Shown here piece by piece: positions 13,201-26,960 of a DNA stretch of 30,674 nucleotides (positions are counted from its first letter, which is position 1; every line of letters begins with the position of its first letter). Position numbers and translations under genes: made by a program. Below the pieces are notes generated by a model that worked only from the letters and a program-made list of their open reading frames with translations, made no database searches and had not been told where the DNA came from. The stretch lies in assembly GCA_027596195.1 (NCBI GenBank), contig JADGJG010000217.1, forward strand, positions 1 to 30,674. The letters are read 5' to 3'. Origin of the DNA: Podochytrium sp. JEL0797. Its lineage: Eukaryota > Chytridiomycota > Chytridiomycetes > Chytridiales > Chytriomycetaceae.

Positions 13201-15999
13201 AAAGAGTTTCCTGATTTGGAGTTCATTCCGCCGTCTCTCGTCATCAATCCGTTCTCTGAGAATAGCGTTGTGATTTCCTATACTCCTACCATGTCAATCA
13301 AGTCCACCGTTGTGATGACAGTCTCGTCCCCGTACTCCAGCCATAAAATCCCGATCCATCTCCATTCTGGAACGGCGACATTAGAATTTACAAGCGAAGA
13401 GCTGGACTTTGGAATGTTTGAGCGAGTGACCCGACCCTCTCTCAAGCTCGGCATCAAAAACACAGGATCCGTGAAAACCTCATTCATAGTGAGAGATACT
13501 GTGAAACCCTCGTTATTCCAACTTACAGGAGGCAGAGGTCTTCTCCTTCCGGGGAAATCGGCCGAAGTGACAATCACGCATGTTCGACACACTGTCGCCG
13601 ACTTTACGGAAACACTTGTGATCAAAAGTGATTTGATTGACAGTTTCTATTACGTAAAAGTGAAGGGTCAATGTGAGGAATCGTTGCTCAAGCCGGATGA
13701 GTTTTCGTTGTTGAATCTTGGTGTTTGTCCCGTTCTCGACGCGACCACCAAAACTCTGTCCTTCAAGAATTATGGAATGTTTCCGTTAGATTTCAATGTA
13801 AAGTCAACGTATCCGTTGAAAGTTACCCCGTTGTCTGGTCGGGTAATGGGCGGAGACTCAACCAGCGTGCTCGTGTCGTGGAGCCCTTCGGGAGGATACG
13901 AGCTTCGAACTCAGTTAACGCTGGCCACGAATATCGGAAATTACAACGTGATTGTTCGTGGAAAAGCTGCCTTCCCTGAGCTGTTTATCAAGAATGTCTA
14001 TTTGGGTACAATTTCCTCATTTGTTTTTTTTGTGTATTAATTTTGATTTCAGATTTCGGAGTCTGCGGTGTGGGATATCCATACAGCGAAAAACTACACA
14101 TGGTCAACAAAGGGAAAGTGCCGTTGCACTTTAATATTCCACCCATGCGCGAGTTGAGCTATTCTGTTTCGCAACCGACTGGATACTTGGATCTCAAGGA
14201 GTCAGTAGCGCTGGATGTCATTTTCAAACCAACTTCAGTCGGGCGGTTTGCACATAGCTTTATTGTGGAGTGCAAAGGAGTGAGTTATAAGGAGGTTGTG
14301 GTGGTTGGGATTGGAGGTGTCGTTCGTCTCGATATCTCCCCTCCTCATGTCGACTTGGGTAATTCAGCGCACCAATTTTGAATCAAGGTTGTTTACACTA
14401 ATCCTCAACTATTATTTAGGCCATAGTCCATGCGATCTGCGAGTTTACCATGTCATTACGCTGACAAATTCCGGAGAAGTCGTGTTGAACGTAGATTGGG
14501 CCGTCCTGGAGGAATCCGAGGAACCAACGTGTACCATTTTCTTGCCCGATCCAGTCACCATCATGCCTGGTCGAGCAGCTCGTTGCATTTTCGGTGCCAC
14601 AGCTCACAAAATCGGACCCATCTCTGCCAAACTGGTTGTCAAAACCAAAGAAAAGTCGCATATTGTCCCAGTGTCAGGTAATACCCTCGAGTCATAGATG
14701 CCCCAATGGCAACGAGGACTAACTCTATTGCTCTCGAACCTTTTAGGAAGCGGAGTCCGAATCATCCTAACAGAAAAATCGCGACGAATCCTTGAATCCG
14801 AACACCTCCCCATCCTCGAAGCCACGGGACCCTTTGGCAAAGAGATTGAAATCAAATCCGTAGAACACTGGTTCAAACAAATTTCCAGAAAACGCCTCGT
14901 CACGGATCTTCAGATTGTCGAGTCCATCAAGGAAATCATGAGGGAGGCACGGAAACGGGAGATGCCATCGTCTCTGCGGATTGAGGAGATTGAAGATGAT
15001 GAAGCGAATTCTGGCAACGAAGTGAAGCAAGAGTCAGTCCCTGATTCACCTCGAGAAGTCGCAAGGGATGAGTATTTGGGAACCAACAAGCCACTGCCCC
15101 AGATTCAACCATCAAAGCAAGAACCAGCGGAAGCAGAAGCCTCTTCCTCTTCTTCAAGACCATCAACTGCATCAGCGCCCCAACGCAAAATCGCAACGCC
15201 CCCAAAACCAGCACCTCCACAACTCCCCAAACCGGACGTCCTCAGCAAACGAGGCAGTCTCATTGTTGGACCCGAAATCACGCGTAACATCTCAGTCAAT
15301 ATCACCGCCGATGATAATTCCGAAGCAGAGTTGTTGGACGAAGACGTCCCCGACCAAACCGCGAGCAGCGCTGCGACTTCACGCAGGAAAAAGAGCATCC
15401 CACTTCCACCCACTGCGGCGTTTTCGGAGCCGTCCCGCGACCTTCAATTTATTCGCAAGAAGGAAGGGATGCTGCAGTCTTTGAAGGTTGTTCAAACTAA
15501 GGCTGTGTGTATGGATGAGATTGGGCAGATTTCTCAAGAGGTGAGTGCGGCGAGCGCGTTTGGTTTTTTTTGTCTTCATACACTCACACTGCACTCCCAA
15601 AAACAACAGTTCATTGAATTGAAACGCGTGAGTCGCGAGGAAGACAAGCCAATCCCCTCAGATTATATCATCCAAGACGTGATCGACTTTGGATCCTTGA
15701 CGGTAAAACCACGCGTGAATTAAAAAAAACCCCCTGCCAAAACGAAACTAACCCTCATATATTCATTTCAGGTTCTTGATATCGCAACAGAACATTTAAC
15801 CTACGCCATGGAACCCGATTTCGAAATCGATTTAACACCCGTCGTGGCACGACCCCCGCCCTTCCCCAAAGAAAAGAACGGCAAAAATTTGAAAGGCGGG
15901 ATTTTAATTGGAAGGACCAATTCAAAACGGTACCAAGAGTTCCCCAAACTCGCTCGGTACGCGCGAAATGCAAAAACTGTTGAATTTTTCAGAAAATAG
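4267..15999 (+). CDS. Giant HEAT/ASH-array protein, probably axonemal or centrosomal (Hydin-like)
   Basis: Fifteen exons: 4267-4311, 4363-5394, 5452-5671, 5721-5926, 5983-6152, 6210-7946, 7991-9002, 9054-9206, 9262-12859, 12914-14005, 14053-14358, 14420-14677, 14747-15540, 15610-15702, 15772-15999. All phases agree and give about 3,647 residues. Residues 1-230 look like amphipathic HEAT/ARM-type helices. A Gly-rich linker lies near 260. From about 465 to 3275 runs an array of beta domains with the recurring pattern D-F-G, then N-x-G about twenty residues later, as in ASPM/SPD-2/Hydin (ASH) and MSP folds. The tail (3280-3540) is charged and Pro/Ser/Lys-rich. Such proteins usually sit in the ciliary axoneme or at centrosomes. 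I cannot match it to a named CFAP, and HYDIN itself does not start with HEAT helices. The ATG at 4267 has a fair context and little room upstream. Confidence 0.88.
5815..14677 (+). repeat. Array of at least 20 ASH/MSP-type domain units
   Basis: Protein-level repeats within the giant gene. Examples of the diagnostic strand are VIEFGIC (near 6260), KVEFGHR (near 9170), SVDFGVL (near 9590), VVDFGTA (near 9905), EVNFGVC (near 10230), RLDFGIC (near 10580), ELSFGDI (near 11697), RFDFGHC (near 12735), ELDFGMF (near 13402) and YLDFGVC (near 14053). Each is followed by a strand with N-x-G or K-N-x-G. Units are roughly 100-130 residues apart. DNA identity between units is low, so the array is old rather than a recent tandem expansion. 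Confidence 0.85.
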
Positions 16000-16070
16000 A
16001 AAACCGATATTTATTTATTTCCTTTTCCTCTTTGAAGAGTCGTGAAAGATAATCATCTCATTCGATTCTT

Positions 16071-16862
16071 TTAAGAAGATCTGTTTCTGTTCTTGAGAGC
16101 AGCGGGGATGGTAGACGCGAGGTCAAAGTTTTCTTTGGTCGCGACTTCGGCTTCAACAAGTTCAATCAATGGGCGGAGGTAAGGAGTGTCCTGATGAAAA
16201 AAGGGTCAGTATTCACGTCCTCCAAGCTATCCAACAATATCGGGTATTGGGGATCGAGAAGTCACGGCTCTCGCGGTCATTTCCAAAATTCCATCTTCGT
16301 CCCCAACCGATATCCGCTTTCGGCCAATACAATCCCAACACGCGATCAAGAAATATTTCGAAACGAAGCGACATGGCACGATTGAGATATCCAAGTTTGG
16401 AGATTGGAGCGGCGCGCGCGAAACCACCGATTTGGCCTCTCCCTTTTTTCCGCCCTCCTCGGATCACGACGGGACAGGCGAAATCCATACCTCAGAGGCA
16501 GGCAACTGCTCACTAGCCGACAACTCGCTCTGCGTGATGGAAAGCGCATACGCTCTTCTGAAGCGGTACAGGCGGTCCTGGGTTTGCTGGGGCGTCAAAC
16601 GTCTGACGGCCTCGGCAACGACGGGACCTTCGTCCGGGATGAGATCGTCTTCCTTGAGACCTGTTCATAGGAGGAAGCGAGGAAGGGATGCTCAGTGGTT
16701 GGTGGCGAGAGGGTTGATCGCCAGCAAGTGCTTACCCATGGCTCTGTGGCCCATGGTGCTCGCGTGCCATTCGGTAAAGGACTTGAGGGCGCCAGAGTTG
16801 CGAATGTTTCTGAGGTTGGCAAGGAAAGCGCTGCCTGCAACACCGCCGATCGAAGTCGCCAT
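16071..16862 (-). CDS. QCR7: Cytochrome bc1 complex subunit 7 (UQCRB/QCR7 family)
   Basis: Small nuclear-encoded, matrix-facing subunit of mitochondrial complex III that binds cytochrome b and is needed for complex assembly. Exons in transcript order: 16862-16736, 16660-16491, 16190-16071, giving 138 residues; the yeast and human proteins are slightly shorter. Family hallmarks are LKEDDLIPDEGPVV, then A-V-R-R-L, then RLYRFRRAYALSI, and a C-terminal DTPYLRPLIELVEAE. The start matches a short N-terminal segment of the type this family uses without a cleaved presequence. The second intron is 300 nt, exceptional for this locus. The stop lies 71 bp from the convergent giant gene, and the start lies 117 bp after the COG2 stop on the same strand. 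Confidence 0.94.
16191..16490 (-). other. QCR7 intron 2, 300 nt and GC-rich
   Basis: Donor GTATGG and acceptor TTTTCATCAG, with a plausible ACTGACC branch site. It is about five times longer than typical introns in this window and not AT-rich. An open frame crosses it on the plus strand but resembles nothing recognisable. No clear C/D or H/ACA box pair could be assigned by eye. Confidence 0.85.
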
Positions 16863-16979
16863 TTTGAAAAGTTTCGAGGAAAAAGCGAAAATGGGTGTGA
16901 ACAGGTGTTGCACCCCAATCTCCACCCGCTTCTTCCATCTTCTGAGGTTTATCATCCTTTATTCGTACCCCTTTAAATC

Positions 16980-19773
16980 TCACAATCCAACCAATCCAGC
17001 AAGAGTCTGGTATCCCTCCACCTTGTGCTCACCCTCCCCAAGCAACGCGTCAATTTCCACTTTGAACTGACCAATGTCCATCGTCATTTGCTGCTTAATC
17101 TTGTCATAAGCACTCACGGCACCCTCATTCACCGTCGTCTTCTTTCGGCTTCGAGAGTACCGATCCAATTTCGCAACATCTTCGAGCTGTTGTGCGACAA
17201 TCGCGTGATATCTGTGTTTGTGTTGAGAGAACGAGATGAATCAGCAAAACCCCAAATCAGTTCAACGAATTTCTAGCAAGCAATATACTTTGTGGAAACG
17301 CCTTCACAAATGCTCAGCTTCCATTTCTGGAGTGACCCGTCCTCGGCGGCTTTCAACGCCAGTTTCGCAAAAAACTCGTTGGCAGGCGTCAATATTTTCG
17401 ATACATAGACGGATGCAGAGGTCGGGAGATTGCTGCTGAAACCAGTTCGTTGAACCACGTCTCGGACCTGGTCCAGTACAATACAGCATCGCTTGATTAG
17501 CACAATCGCGGATTTCGATTGGATCTCTGAGACGACGATTTGCTGGAGGGAGTTTGTGGATTCGAGGATTTGGTCTGATTTTTGAGGCGCGTGGAGGCGG
17601 GGTTAGAACGCGTGGAGAAAAAGGAAGGGTTTGCAGGATACCTTTCAAAACCGACATGTCAGGGAATCCCAGCGGTAAACGCTCGGAAATCGAGTCATTG
17701 AAGAGATCCAGCAACTAAAACCGCAAAGAGAAAAAAAATATTTGAGCGAAGGAATGCGGAAACGAAAGTAAAAGAGTTCTCACGAATCGATTGAGCAATC
17801 CAATGTCTTCCAAAACAGCGGCAACCACAAGCAGAATCGAATCCTCCCGCGCAGCAACGGGAATCGGTGGCAGTGGTGTCGCGGCGGATGTTGCCGGCGT
17901 TGAGGTTCCAGAAGGAGAACCGTTGGCGATCGGGGTCACAATAGGAGCTGCTGAAGCCGTCGGCTATGTTATTGAATCAGTATGGGATCAGTTTATGCGT
18001 CGGTCAAGTGCGACTTTGATGAAGGACGGAACCACACGCACCTCATGCAACTCCTTCAGCGCAGGTCCCAAAGAGCCTGCCATTTCCGCAAGCCAAGCCG
18101 TGTATCGGTTCAAACACTGCAGCGAAAATTGCCAGAAATCGGCAACAAGCGCGGGAAGGTAGATTTTGTTGTGTGTCCAGATTTTCCTCAACGTCGTGAG
18201 AAGCGCGTCCGTTTGCGGCAATTGGAGGCCTGAAACAGCAGTACATTCAATAACCATCCAAACAGAAGCACCCCCCCTCGCCCACCTTCGGGAGACTCTG
18301 TCAACAAGCGAATTTTGAGTATGTTGGGCTCGAATGCAACGTCGTACGAAGTAATGAGCTCCTTCTTTCGCAGACTAAAGTAAATTTTGAGGTCCCATTT
18401 CTTCAATACGGCGACTGTGGAGGGGTGTTTGCGGAAGTGAGACAACGCGCCGGGTTGATCGCGGAAATACGATTTTTCAATGGATTCGATGAAGGTAATC
18501 GTTGACAAGTAGTTCTGAGCAACGGGAGTTCAGAACGAATGTGGCAGAATCAAATCGTGAGCCCTAAGAACAAAACAAACCGAGTGGAAGGCATCCGGCA
18601 ATCCCACATTCGACGCGCCCAAGAAATGCTCCGTAATGCAGTTCCACACAACCACGAGAATTTCGTCCGTCAAAAAGTCGTAACCGCCCGAGGCTCCAAA
18701 GACGTGACGGGATATATCGAGGATTCGTGCCAAGCGAGTTTCGATATACGCCAACACTTCGGTATAGAATTTGTCCAAGGTTTGGCAGAATGAGGTTGCG
18801 AGCTTTTGAGCAGGAGGAGTTTAGAGACGACTAAGCATGTAGCTATGCAGCGGCGGAAGCATTAAACAAACACACCGTCTTAATCACGGGAGACACGATG
18901 GCGCGCAACTCGACTCCGGCATCCTTGACGCGATCCACAAGCAAATAAGTTCGCAGACATTGGGTCAATGAGGAGGCCGCAGCCATATCGATTGTTTCCG
19001 AAGAAGAGACGGCCGACAAGGAAGACTCGAGCGTGTTTCTCAGGATGGAAGTCAATGCGTTTTTAATGCGATCGATTCTCTGCACAAAGGGTTGGTATGC
19101 AGTCACGAATAAGCGAGGCAACGCACCCCCGACAGCGATTTCATCACGGCAACCTCCTCAGACCCCGCCTTCTCGGCCTCGGTGACGAGAAACAGCAGCT
19201 GGTTGTATTCGATGGCGACTCGCTCGACGAGCTTGCCGTCCGAGGGGGCAGCAGCCGACGAGGCGTCGGCAATGCCCAGGAGACCTTCGAGTTTCGCGAC
19301 GGATTCTTCGATGGAAATAAAGGTTTGCAAGGCAGCCTGGTTTTTGTTTGTTTAATATCGGAGGGAGACAGACACACAACGCACCTTGGAGGCACGCAGC
19401 TGGGCGCGCTGGGCCAGCAGGGCCTGGATGTGACTAGCCATGGCCTGCAGCTCGTCCCTTGAGGTCTAGGGATAGTGCTTAATATCTCCTAATAACTCGT
19501 ACCGTATTGTTCAACACTCACCCCCAGCACCCCCCCCAGGGCCGCAATGCGGTCCTTTCCTTCAGGAAGCGGACGGTAGTCCTTCAGTGCGGTTGAGATG
19601 CCGATGAAGGCGGCGTAGTCCGAGTTGATCAGATCGACAAGCTCGGCCTTGCGCTGCGCGAGACGAAGCGACGCCTCGTGTCGAAGCGCAGAGAGCCCCG
19701 CCGCGTGGATGCGAAGCGCAGTGGCGTCGTCAGAGTCGCACTCAGAGTCGGACGAGAACTCGGCTTCATCCAT
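16980..19773 (-). CDS. COG2: Conserved oligomeric Golgi complex subunit 2
   Basis: Part of lobe A of the COG tether, acting in retrograde vesicle transport within the Golgi. Eleven exons in transcript order: 19773-19522, 19465-19385, 19336-19127, 19079-18876, 18802-18581, 18514-18286, 18229-18042, 17963-17784, 17714-17642, 17574-17289, 17211-16980. All phases agree and give 718 residues, close to the human length. The N-terminus has the COG2 signature KAELVDLINSDYAAFIGIST. Downstream are heptad-rich helices, an LRTYLLVDRVKDA segment and a C-terminal COG2 domain with FHS-NYLSTITF, LKKWDLKIYF, and DFWQFSLQCLNRYTAWL near residue 420. A low-complexity Pro/Thr/Ala stretch lies near 450. The last splice (GTATAT donor at 17288) is needed to avoid an early stop and restores a KYHAIVAQQLEDV helix. 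The start lies only 55 bp past the stop of the upstream gene. Confidence 0.92.
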
Positions 19774-19828
19774 TTTTTAATTTCTCTTTTTTGATCTACT
19801 TCTTAAGTATTCAAGGAAGAAGTAAGGA

Positions 19829-21607
19829 TTAAAAATGACGCTCACTCTGAACAATAAACGAAATCCCCCCCTTTTCCAATTCCGCAATCAACCCCTTCTC
19901 ACCAAACGCAACCTTTTCAAAAGCAGCGGCAGGAGTGAAAACCCCACGCGGAATCAGTCCAGTCTTGTGCTTCTAAATTCGAAAGCACACGAATCGTCAG
20001 AATCATTGATCGCGTAATGAAAACATGGGTGCACTTACGCGATCTTGGACAATCTGCAAGGCACACGCAATCGCACAGATAGGGGTAGTGACATATCCAC
20101 TCTCTAATTTAGAATTTTGTTTTAGCAAGCGTGTTGCAAACGACTCAGAGGCTGGAGACCGAAAACCAAAAAAATCCTACCTGGTCCTGTCACCTTCATC
20201 ACCATTTCGTACTCGGGAGTCGCGTTCGAGTCCACCTCATTGGCAGACACAATCTTTTTGAACCCCTTGGCACAGAAAGTCGAAATGAATCCGCCTTCCT
20301 TGATTTGTTGATCGTTCGGGCCGGATTTGGAGAACATGCCGATCGAAAAGAAGCGCGGGTACTTGAGCAAGAGCTTGCGGCCCCAAGAGGAGGCGGAGAG
20401 GTAGTACATGCTTGCTCCAAAGAAGGCCAACCCCATCACCCCAAACACGGACTTGATTGAGAAATACGCCTGTTTCAACAAGAGGAATGGATCAGTTCAT
20501 ATTCCAACACACACGCAGAAACTACATACATTGAATTGAGTCGCCTGCAACGCCGTCTTGTTTTGCACCAACTGCTGCGAAATTCGAACCACACTCGCAT
20601 CCGCGCCAAAAAACGGCACACACCACATCTTTGTGAAGAGTTTCTCAAACCGCGCGCTCCCATAAAGCGGCAACTTTTTCCCAATCGTAGCAAGAGGTGC
20701 ACGTGCCGCTTTCTGGCGCAAGGCACGCAACACGGACGCGTTCGCAAGCGAATAGACCGCCGATTCGTACGTTGCATAGTTTCCAACCGCACCACTGGGT
20801 CCATGTGTCACGTTGATAAACATTTCGACTTGGGAGGCAGTGTATCCGCGGTTCTTGAACTCTTGCTTGACAACCAAATTTCCGAGGTCTGCTGGAACCG
20901 AGTCGAAGCCGCAACATGGGACGACAGTGACATCGGCGGCGTGTGCTTTTCCGCTGAGGACGAGAATGCGTTCAATGAACTCGGGCTGTAACAGAAATCG
21001 CGTTTCAAAACAAGCGAGCTTTGAATACTTTCCTCTCCAACTCTCACCTCGCCACTAATATCCACATAACTGGTCCCCGCTTCAACGCAAGCCGTCACAA
21101 CCTCAACCCCAGAAAACCGGAACGGTCCAACACAGTTGATCACGACCCTCGCCGACGAAACCGCAGCCCGAAGCGACTCAGCATCGCCCACATCCACCAC
21201 CACAACAGCCGGCATACTCGCCGCATTCGCGCGCCCGCCATGCATCCATTCGAGTGTTTCTGTCGAAAAGAACGGGATTTCAGCAAATGACCAATCAAGG
21301 AAAGGCTTGAATCCAAACCTTGGATTTTTTTCGCGTTGCGCCCGCCAACAGCCCACGTGAGGCCCGAGACTCGCGGGTCGTTCTTTTGCTTCAAGTGGTA
21401 AAAGTCGCGGGCCACAAACTTGCCCGTGAAACCTGAATGAAGATTAGTAATGCGGCGGAGTAAGAGACACTGCTTGTCGTTGTTGGGGCCGACATTCGCA
21501 CTTGATCAATCAGAGTATCGTGGCTTGTTTGTCCATCCTTGCATGCGGGAAGAGTGTGAATCACCTGTGGCGCCGAGGATCAGAACATCGAAGCGTTGGG
21601 AACCCAT
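19829..21607 (-). CDS. SCCPDH: Saccharopine dehydrogenase-like oxidoreductase (SCCPDH family)
   Basis: Exons in transcript order: 21607-21565, 21432-21319, 21259-21048, 20985-20530, 20469-20181, 20103-20039, 19972-19829, giving 440 residues. The N-terminus is a Rossmann NAD(P)-binding fold with FDVLILGATGFTGKF, where the dinucleotide loop G-A-T-G-x-T-G is split by intron 1. Then come VINCVGPF, EAGTSYVDISGE and the strongly diagnostic CCGFDSVPADLGN. A hydrophobic segment near residues 280-305 (GVMGLAFFGASMYYL) may attach it to a membrane or lipid droplet, as reported for animal SCCPDH. The family is homologous to saccharopine dehydrogenase, but its reaction is not established, so a role in lysine metabolism should not be assumed. 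The protein ends QSERHF with no obvious targeting signal. Confidence 0.93.
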
Positions 21608-21820
21608 GCGGAAACAAGGCGAGATTTCGACGAGATTTTTTTTCGGAAGTCGGAAATTCCGGAACTGCCCTCCCTTTTTCCACAACTCAATACAAAGAGT
21701 TTTTGAAAACCGCAACACCAAAAAGAAAAAACAATCCACCAACGAATCCAAGCAAAAAAATAATAATACCCCCCCACCCCCCGCCCCCCTCTCGTCTTCC
21801 CTGCTCCCTCGCCTCCGCAT

Positions 21821-24675
<2,855 letters not shown>

Positions 24676-25136
24676 TTTCAAAATGTTTTTTTGGGGACAC
24701 CGCAAAAGGGGTTGTGAGTTTGACTTCGCTCCGGTGTCGTTTCGGGCAACACGGCGCCTCAAACCTTTGCCTCGCACTCAGAGACGCGAAGAGAAATTCC
24801 GCGTTCCAAACCATTTCATGCCGAGCAGCGCGTTTCCGACCTTATTCTCACATCCAAATTAAAAGGATCTATTTCTATCGTGTTTTTAACGCATCTCCCA
24901 TCCCTTTTCCTTTTTCCACTGTGAAATAAGAAAAAAGTGAAGGAGGGATTTTCTGGGATTTTCATTTCCCCTCTGTATCCGGATCAGAGATTTCCATCCT
25001 TTCTTTTGGAATCTCAAAGGCTTCGTCGGCTGATCCAAGTCAACTCAATATCCGTGCAAACAACGGCAAAAGTTCAAACCGCGAGGCTCAAAACCAACAC
25101 TCTCGGAAAACCATTCTCGAAAACTAACACAACCAG
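24676..25136. promoter_or_regulatory. Divergent spacer between GFA1 and the DUF1275 gene
   Basis: 461 bp between two start codons on opposite strands, so it must carry both promoters or a shared one. No clear TATA box or exact CCAAT element was seen near either start. The part next to DUF1275 is A/C-rich. It may include extra 5' UTR of GFA1, with the alternative initiator ATG at 24814-24812. Confidence 0.55.
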
Positions 25137-26412
25137 ATGAACTCATTTGCGCAACGCGAGTTCAACACAATCGTGGCAGGAGCGTGCATCTTGACCATGA
25201 ACGCGGGGTTTATCAACGTGGTCACTCTCGACGGAGTATTCTCTGTTACAGTGTCACACGTGGTAAGTTTATCTTAATTCCCATTTATTCCCCTCACTTC
25301 TTGCAACCAGACTGGAAATGTTTCGCGTATTGCGATATCTCTCGCCAGTGGAGACCTCACAACCCTCAGCCTCGTCCTTTCGATTCTGTTTTCGTTCATG
25401 TTTGGATCCTTCATATCGGGTTATATCGTTGGCGACGCAAAATTTGTTCTCGGACGATCCTATGGATACGCGCTTCTCCTCGAAAGTGCCATGCTGTTTG
25501 CAAGTTTTTTGACTCTGAAGGGAGAGTATATTGTGGGGGAGTGGTGTGCTGCGTTTGCGTGCGGTCTTCAGGTGTGGAAATTTTCTTTCCTTCCAAAGGG
25601 ATTTGACGCGTTCATCGACTAATTGTTGAAAATTCAGAATGCCATGGCCACCAGTTACAGTGGTCTTGTTGTCCGCACGATGCACATGACTGGAATCGCG
25701 ACCGACATTGGCAACATTTTGGGACAAGCCTGTCGCAGAGACAATCACGCGGAAATCTGGAGACTGTATGTCCACGTTCCCATCTTGGCTAGCTACACGA
25801 TTGGAGGAGTTATTGGTCAGATTTCTTGTGAGTTTTGTTTTTACTTTTTTCAACTGCGGAACACGAAAAGCAAAAAATACCTATATTCTACCCTCCTTTT
25901 CAGATTTCTACTTCAAGGAACACGCTCTCCTGATCCCTTGCTGTGCAACCGGAATCACCGCCATTGCATATCTCTCCCTCCCCTTCATCCAAGCCGCCTC
26001 CGGCGCCCTCCAACAGAAAGAAAAACTCGCCAATCTCAACAAGGCGCGTTGCTCTGCCATCGAAATCCGCATGGTCGGCGACCCGCGTCAAGTGGGTGGT
26101 ATTATCCTCGCAGACGCGCAGAACCTGCCCGGGTTGAAGGGGGCCAACAGCGACATGGAGATTCGGGAGTTTTTTGGGGATGTGAACGACAGCTTTCAGG
26201 ATCTTGATAATGCTGAGAATGGGAAATCGAAACGCGCGGATAAAATTGATGATGTTCCCGTCAAGGAGACGGGTGGGCAAAAGAATGTTGGCGTTGGAAT
26301 TCAAGCAACAGGGTATGTGGGGGGTCTCCAGGAGGGTGGAAGTAGTGAAGATTTGGCTTCAGTGCCATTTGGGAGCGAAGAGGCGTTGACGTCGGAACAT
26401 CCGATGATGTAA
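25137..26412 (+). CDS. DUF1275 (YoaK-like) multi-pass membrane protein
   Basis: Exons: 25137-25262, 25311-25571, 25638-25827, 25904-26412, giving 361 residues. The family is recognised from the motif after the first membrane segment (VTVSH-VTGNVSRIA) and the characteristic GLQNAMATSYSGLVVRTMH followed by MTGIATDIG. About six hydrophobic helices are visible: near 10-30, 55-82, 90-110, 113-130, 172-196 and 200-224. Bacterial relatives are small membrane proteins of unknown or loosely transporter-like function, so I do not assign a substrate. Unlike bacterial members, this one carries a tail of about 135 residues, charged and Gly/Ser/Asp-rich, after the last helix, ending HPMM. Transcribed away from GFA1. 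Confidence 0.92.
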
Positions 26413-26447
26413 ACATATTTTTTTAAAAACTTTTAGATTTATAAAAA

Positions 26448-26473
26448 GGGAAGGGTATTCGACACCCTTACCC
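26448..26473 (+). other. Stem-loop 35 nt after the DUF1275 stop
   Basis: AAGGGT (26451-26456) pairs perfectly with ACCCTT (26464-26469) around a 7-nt loop. Two further G-C pairs follow one mismatch outside it. It would lie in the 3' UTR. It is not a bacterial terminator or a recognisable histone-type element, and its function is unknown. Confidence 0.5.
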
Positions 26474-26587
26474 GCGGATCATGACTGGCTTGTTCATAGA
26501 GAGAGTGCTATTTTCGCTGGCACCGACTATTCGACACTAATTGTTGAGGTTATCGGTTTCTGTCGTGATAGTTGCGGATGCTCTCAC

Positions 26588-26595
26588 TGACGTCA
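26588..26595. promoter_or_regulatory. CRE (ATF/CREB-type) palindrome
   Basis: Perfect TGACGTCA, 415 bp before the katG start. ATF/CREB factors such as fission yeast Atf1 activate catalase genes under stress. Binding here is inferred. Confidence 0.5.
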
Positions 26596-26794
26596 TTTCA
26601 AACATCTAGAAGTATTGCTGGATATTGATTTAAATATGTGTGTCGGAGCTGCGATGGCTGAGAACGCTGCTGAGATGCCTTCAACAACTATCACTATCTC
26701 CGTTTAAATTCCATATGTTCCATATCTTCCAATTTATAACTAAGGAAGGAGGGAAAAGGAGTCGACTTGGCGGGGCCCCCCTTTGAAAACAAAG

Positions 26795-26890
26795 TGCTTC
26801 GAAATCATGTGCTTGTGCTTCGAAATTGGTGCCAAGCCTCTCGGTGCTCCTGGCCAATCAGATTTCAGAACCCAACAGAATTTCGAAGCA
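26795..26890. repeat. Three copies of TGCTTCGAAAT upstream of katG
   Basis: Exact 11-bp copies lie at 26795-26805 and 26816-26826 in direct orientation and at 26880-26890 in inverted orientation. Each is centred on the palindrome TTCGAA. Three copies in 96 bp suggest a transcription-factor site. The factor is unknown. Confidence 0.75.
26854..26858 (+). promoter_or_regulatory. CCAAT box of katG
   Basis: CCAAT within TGGCCAATCAG, 152 bp before the katG ATG. The same 11-bp string occurs at 211-221. It matches the extended NF-Y/HAP consensus (CCAATCA). Confidence 0.6.
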
Positions 26891-26905
26891 GGAAACAAGC
26901 AAACG

Positions 26906-26912
26906 TGACTCA
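26906..26912. promoter_or_regulatory. AP-1/Gcn4-type site
   Basis: Perfect TGACTCA about 100 bp before the katG start. bZIP factors of the AP-1/Yap1 class control antioxidant genes in fungi. The link is inferred. Confidence 0.5.
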
Positions 26913-26960
26913 CCGACCGCCTTTGGAAATCAAGCCGCAATTTTTCCGCCACTCCAAATC

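Noticed and set aside
16169..16516. Plus-strand frame of 115 codons across QCR7 intron 2
   Set aside because: It overlaps QCR7 exons in antisense and is low in information; better explained as intron sequence.
26456..26537. 10-bp direct repeat TATTCGACAC
   Set aside because: Only two copies, AT-rich flanks; within what chance allows.
26565..26694. 10-bp inverted repeat GTGATAGTTG / CAACTATCAC, 110 bp apart
   Set aside because: Too short and too widely spaced to claim a mobile element or structure; no element genes lie between the arms.
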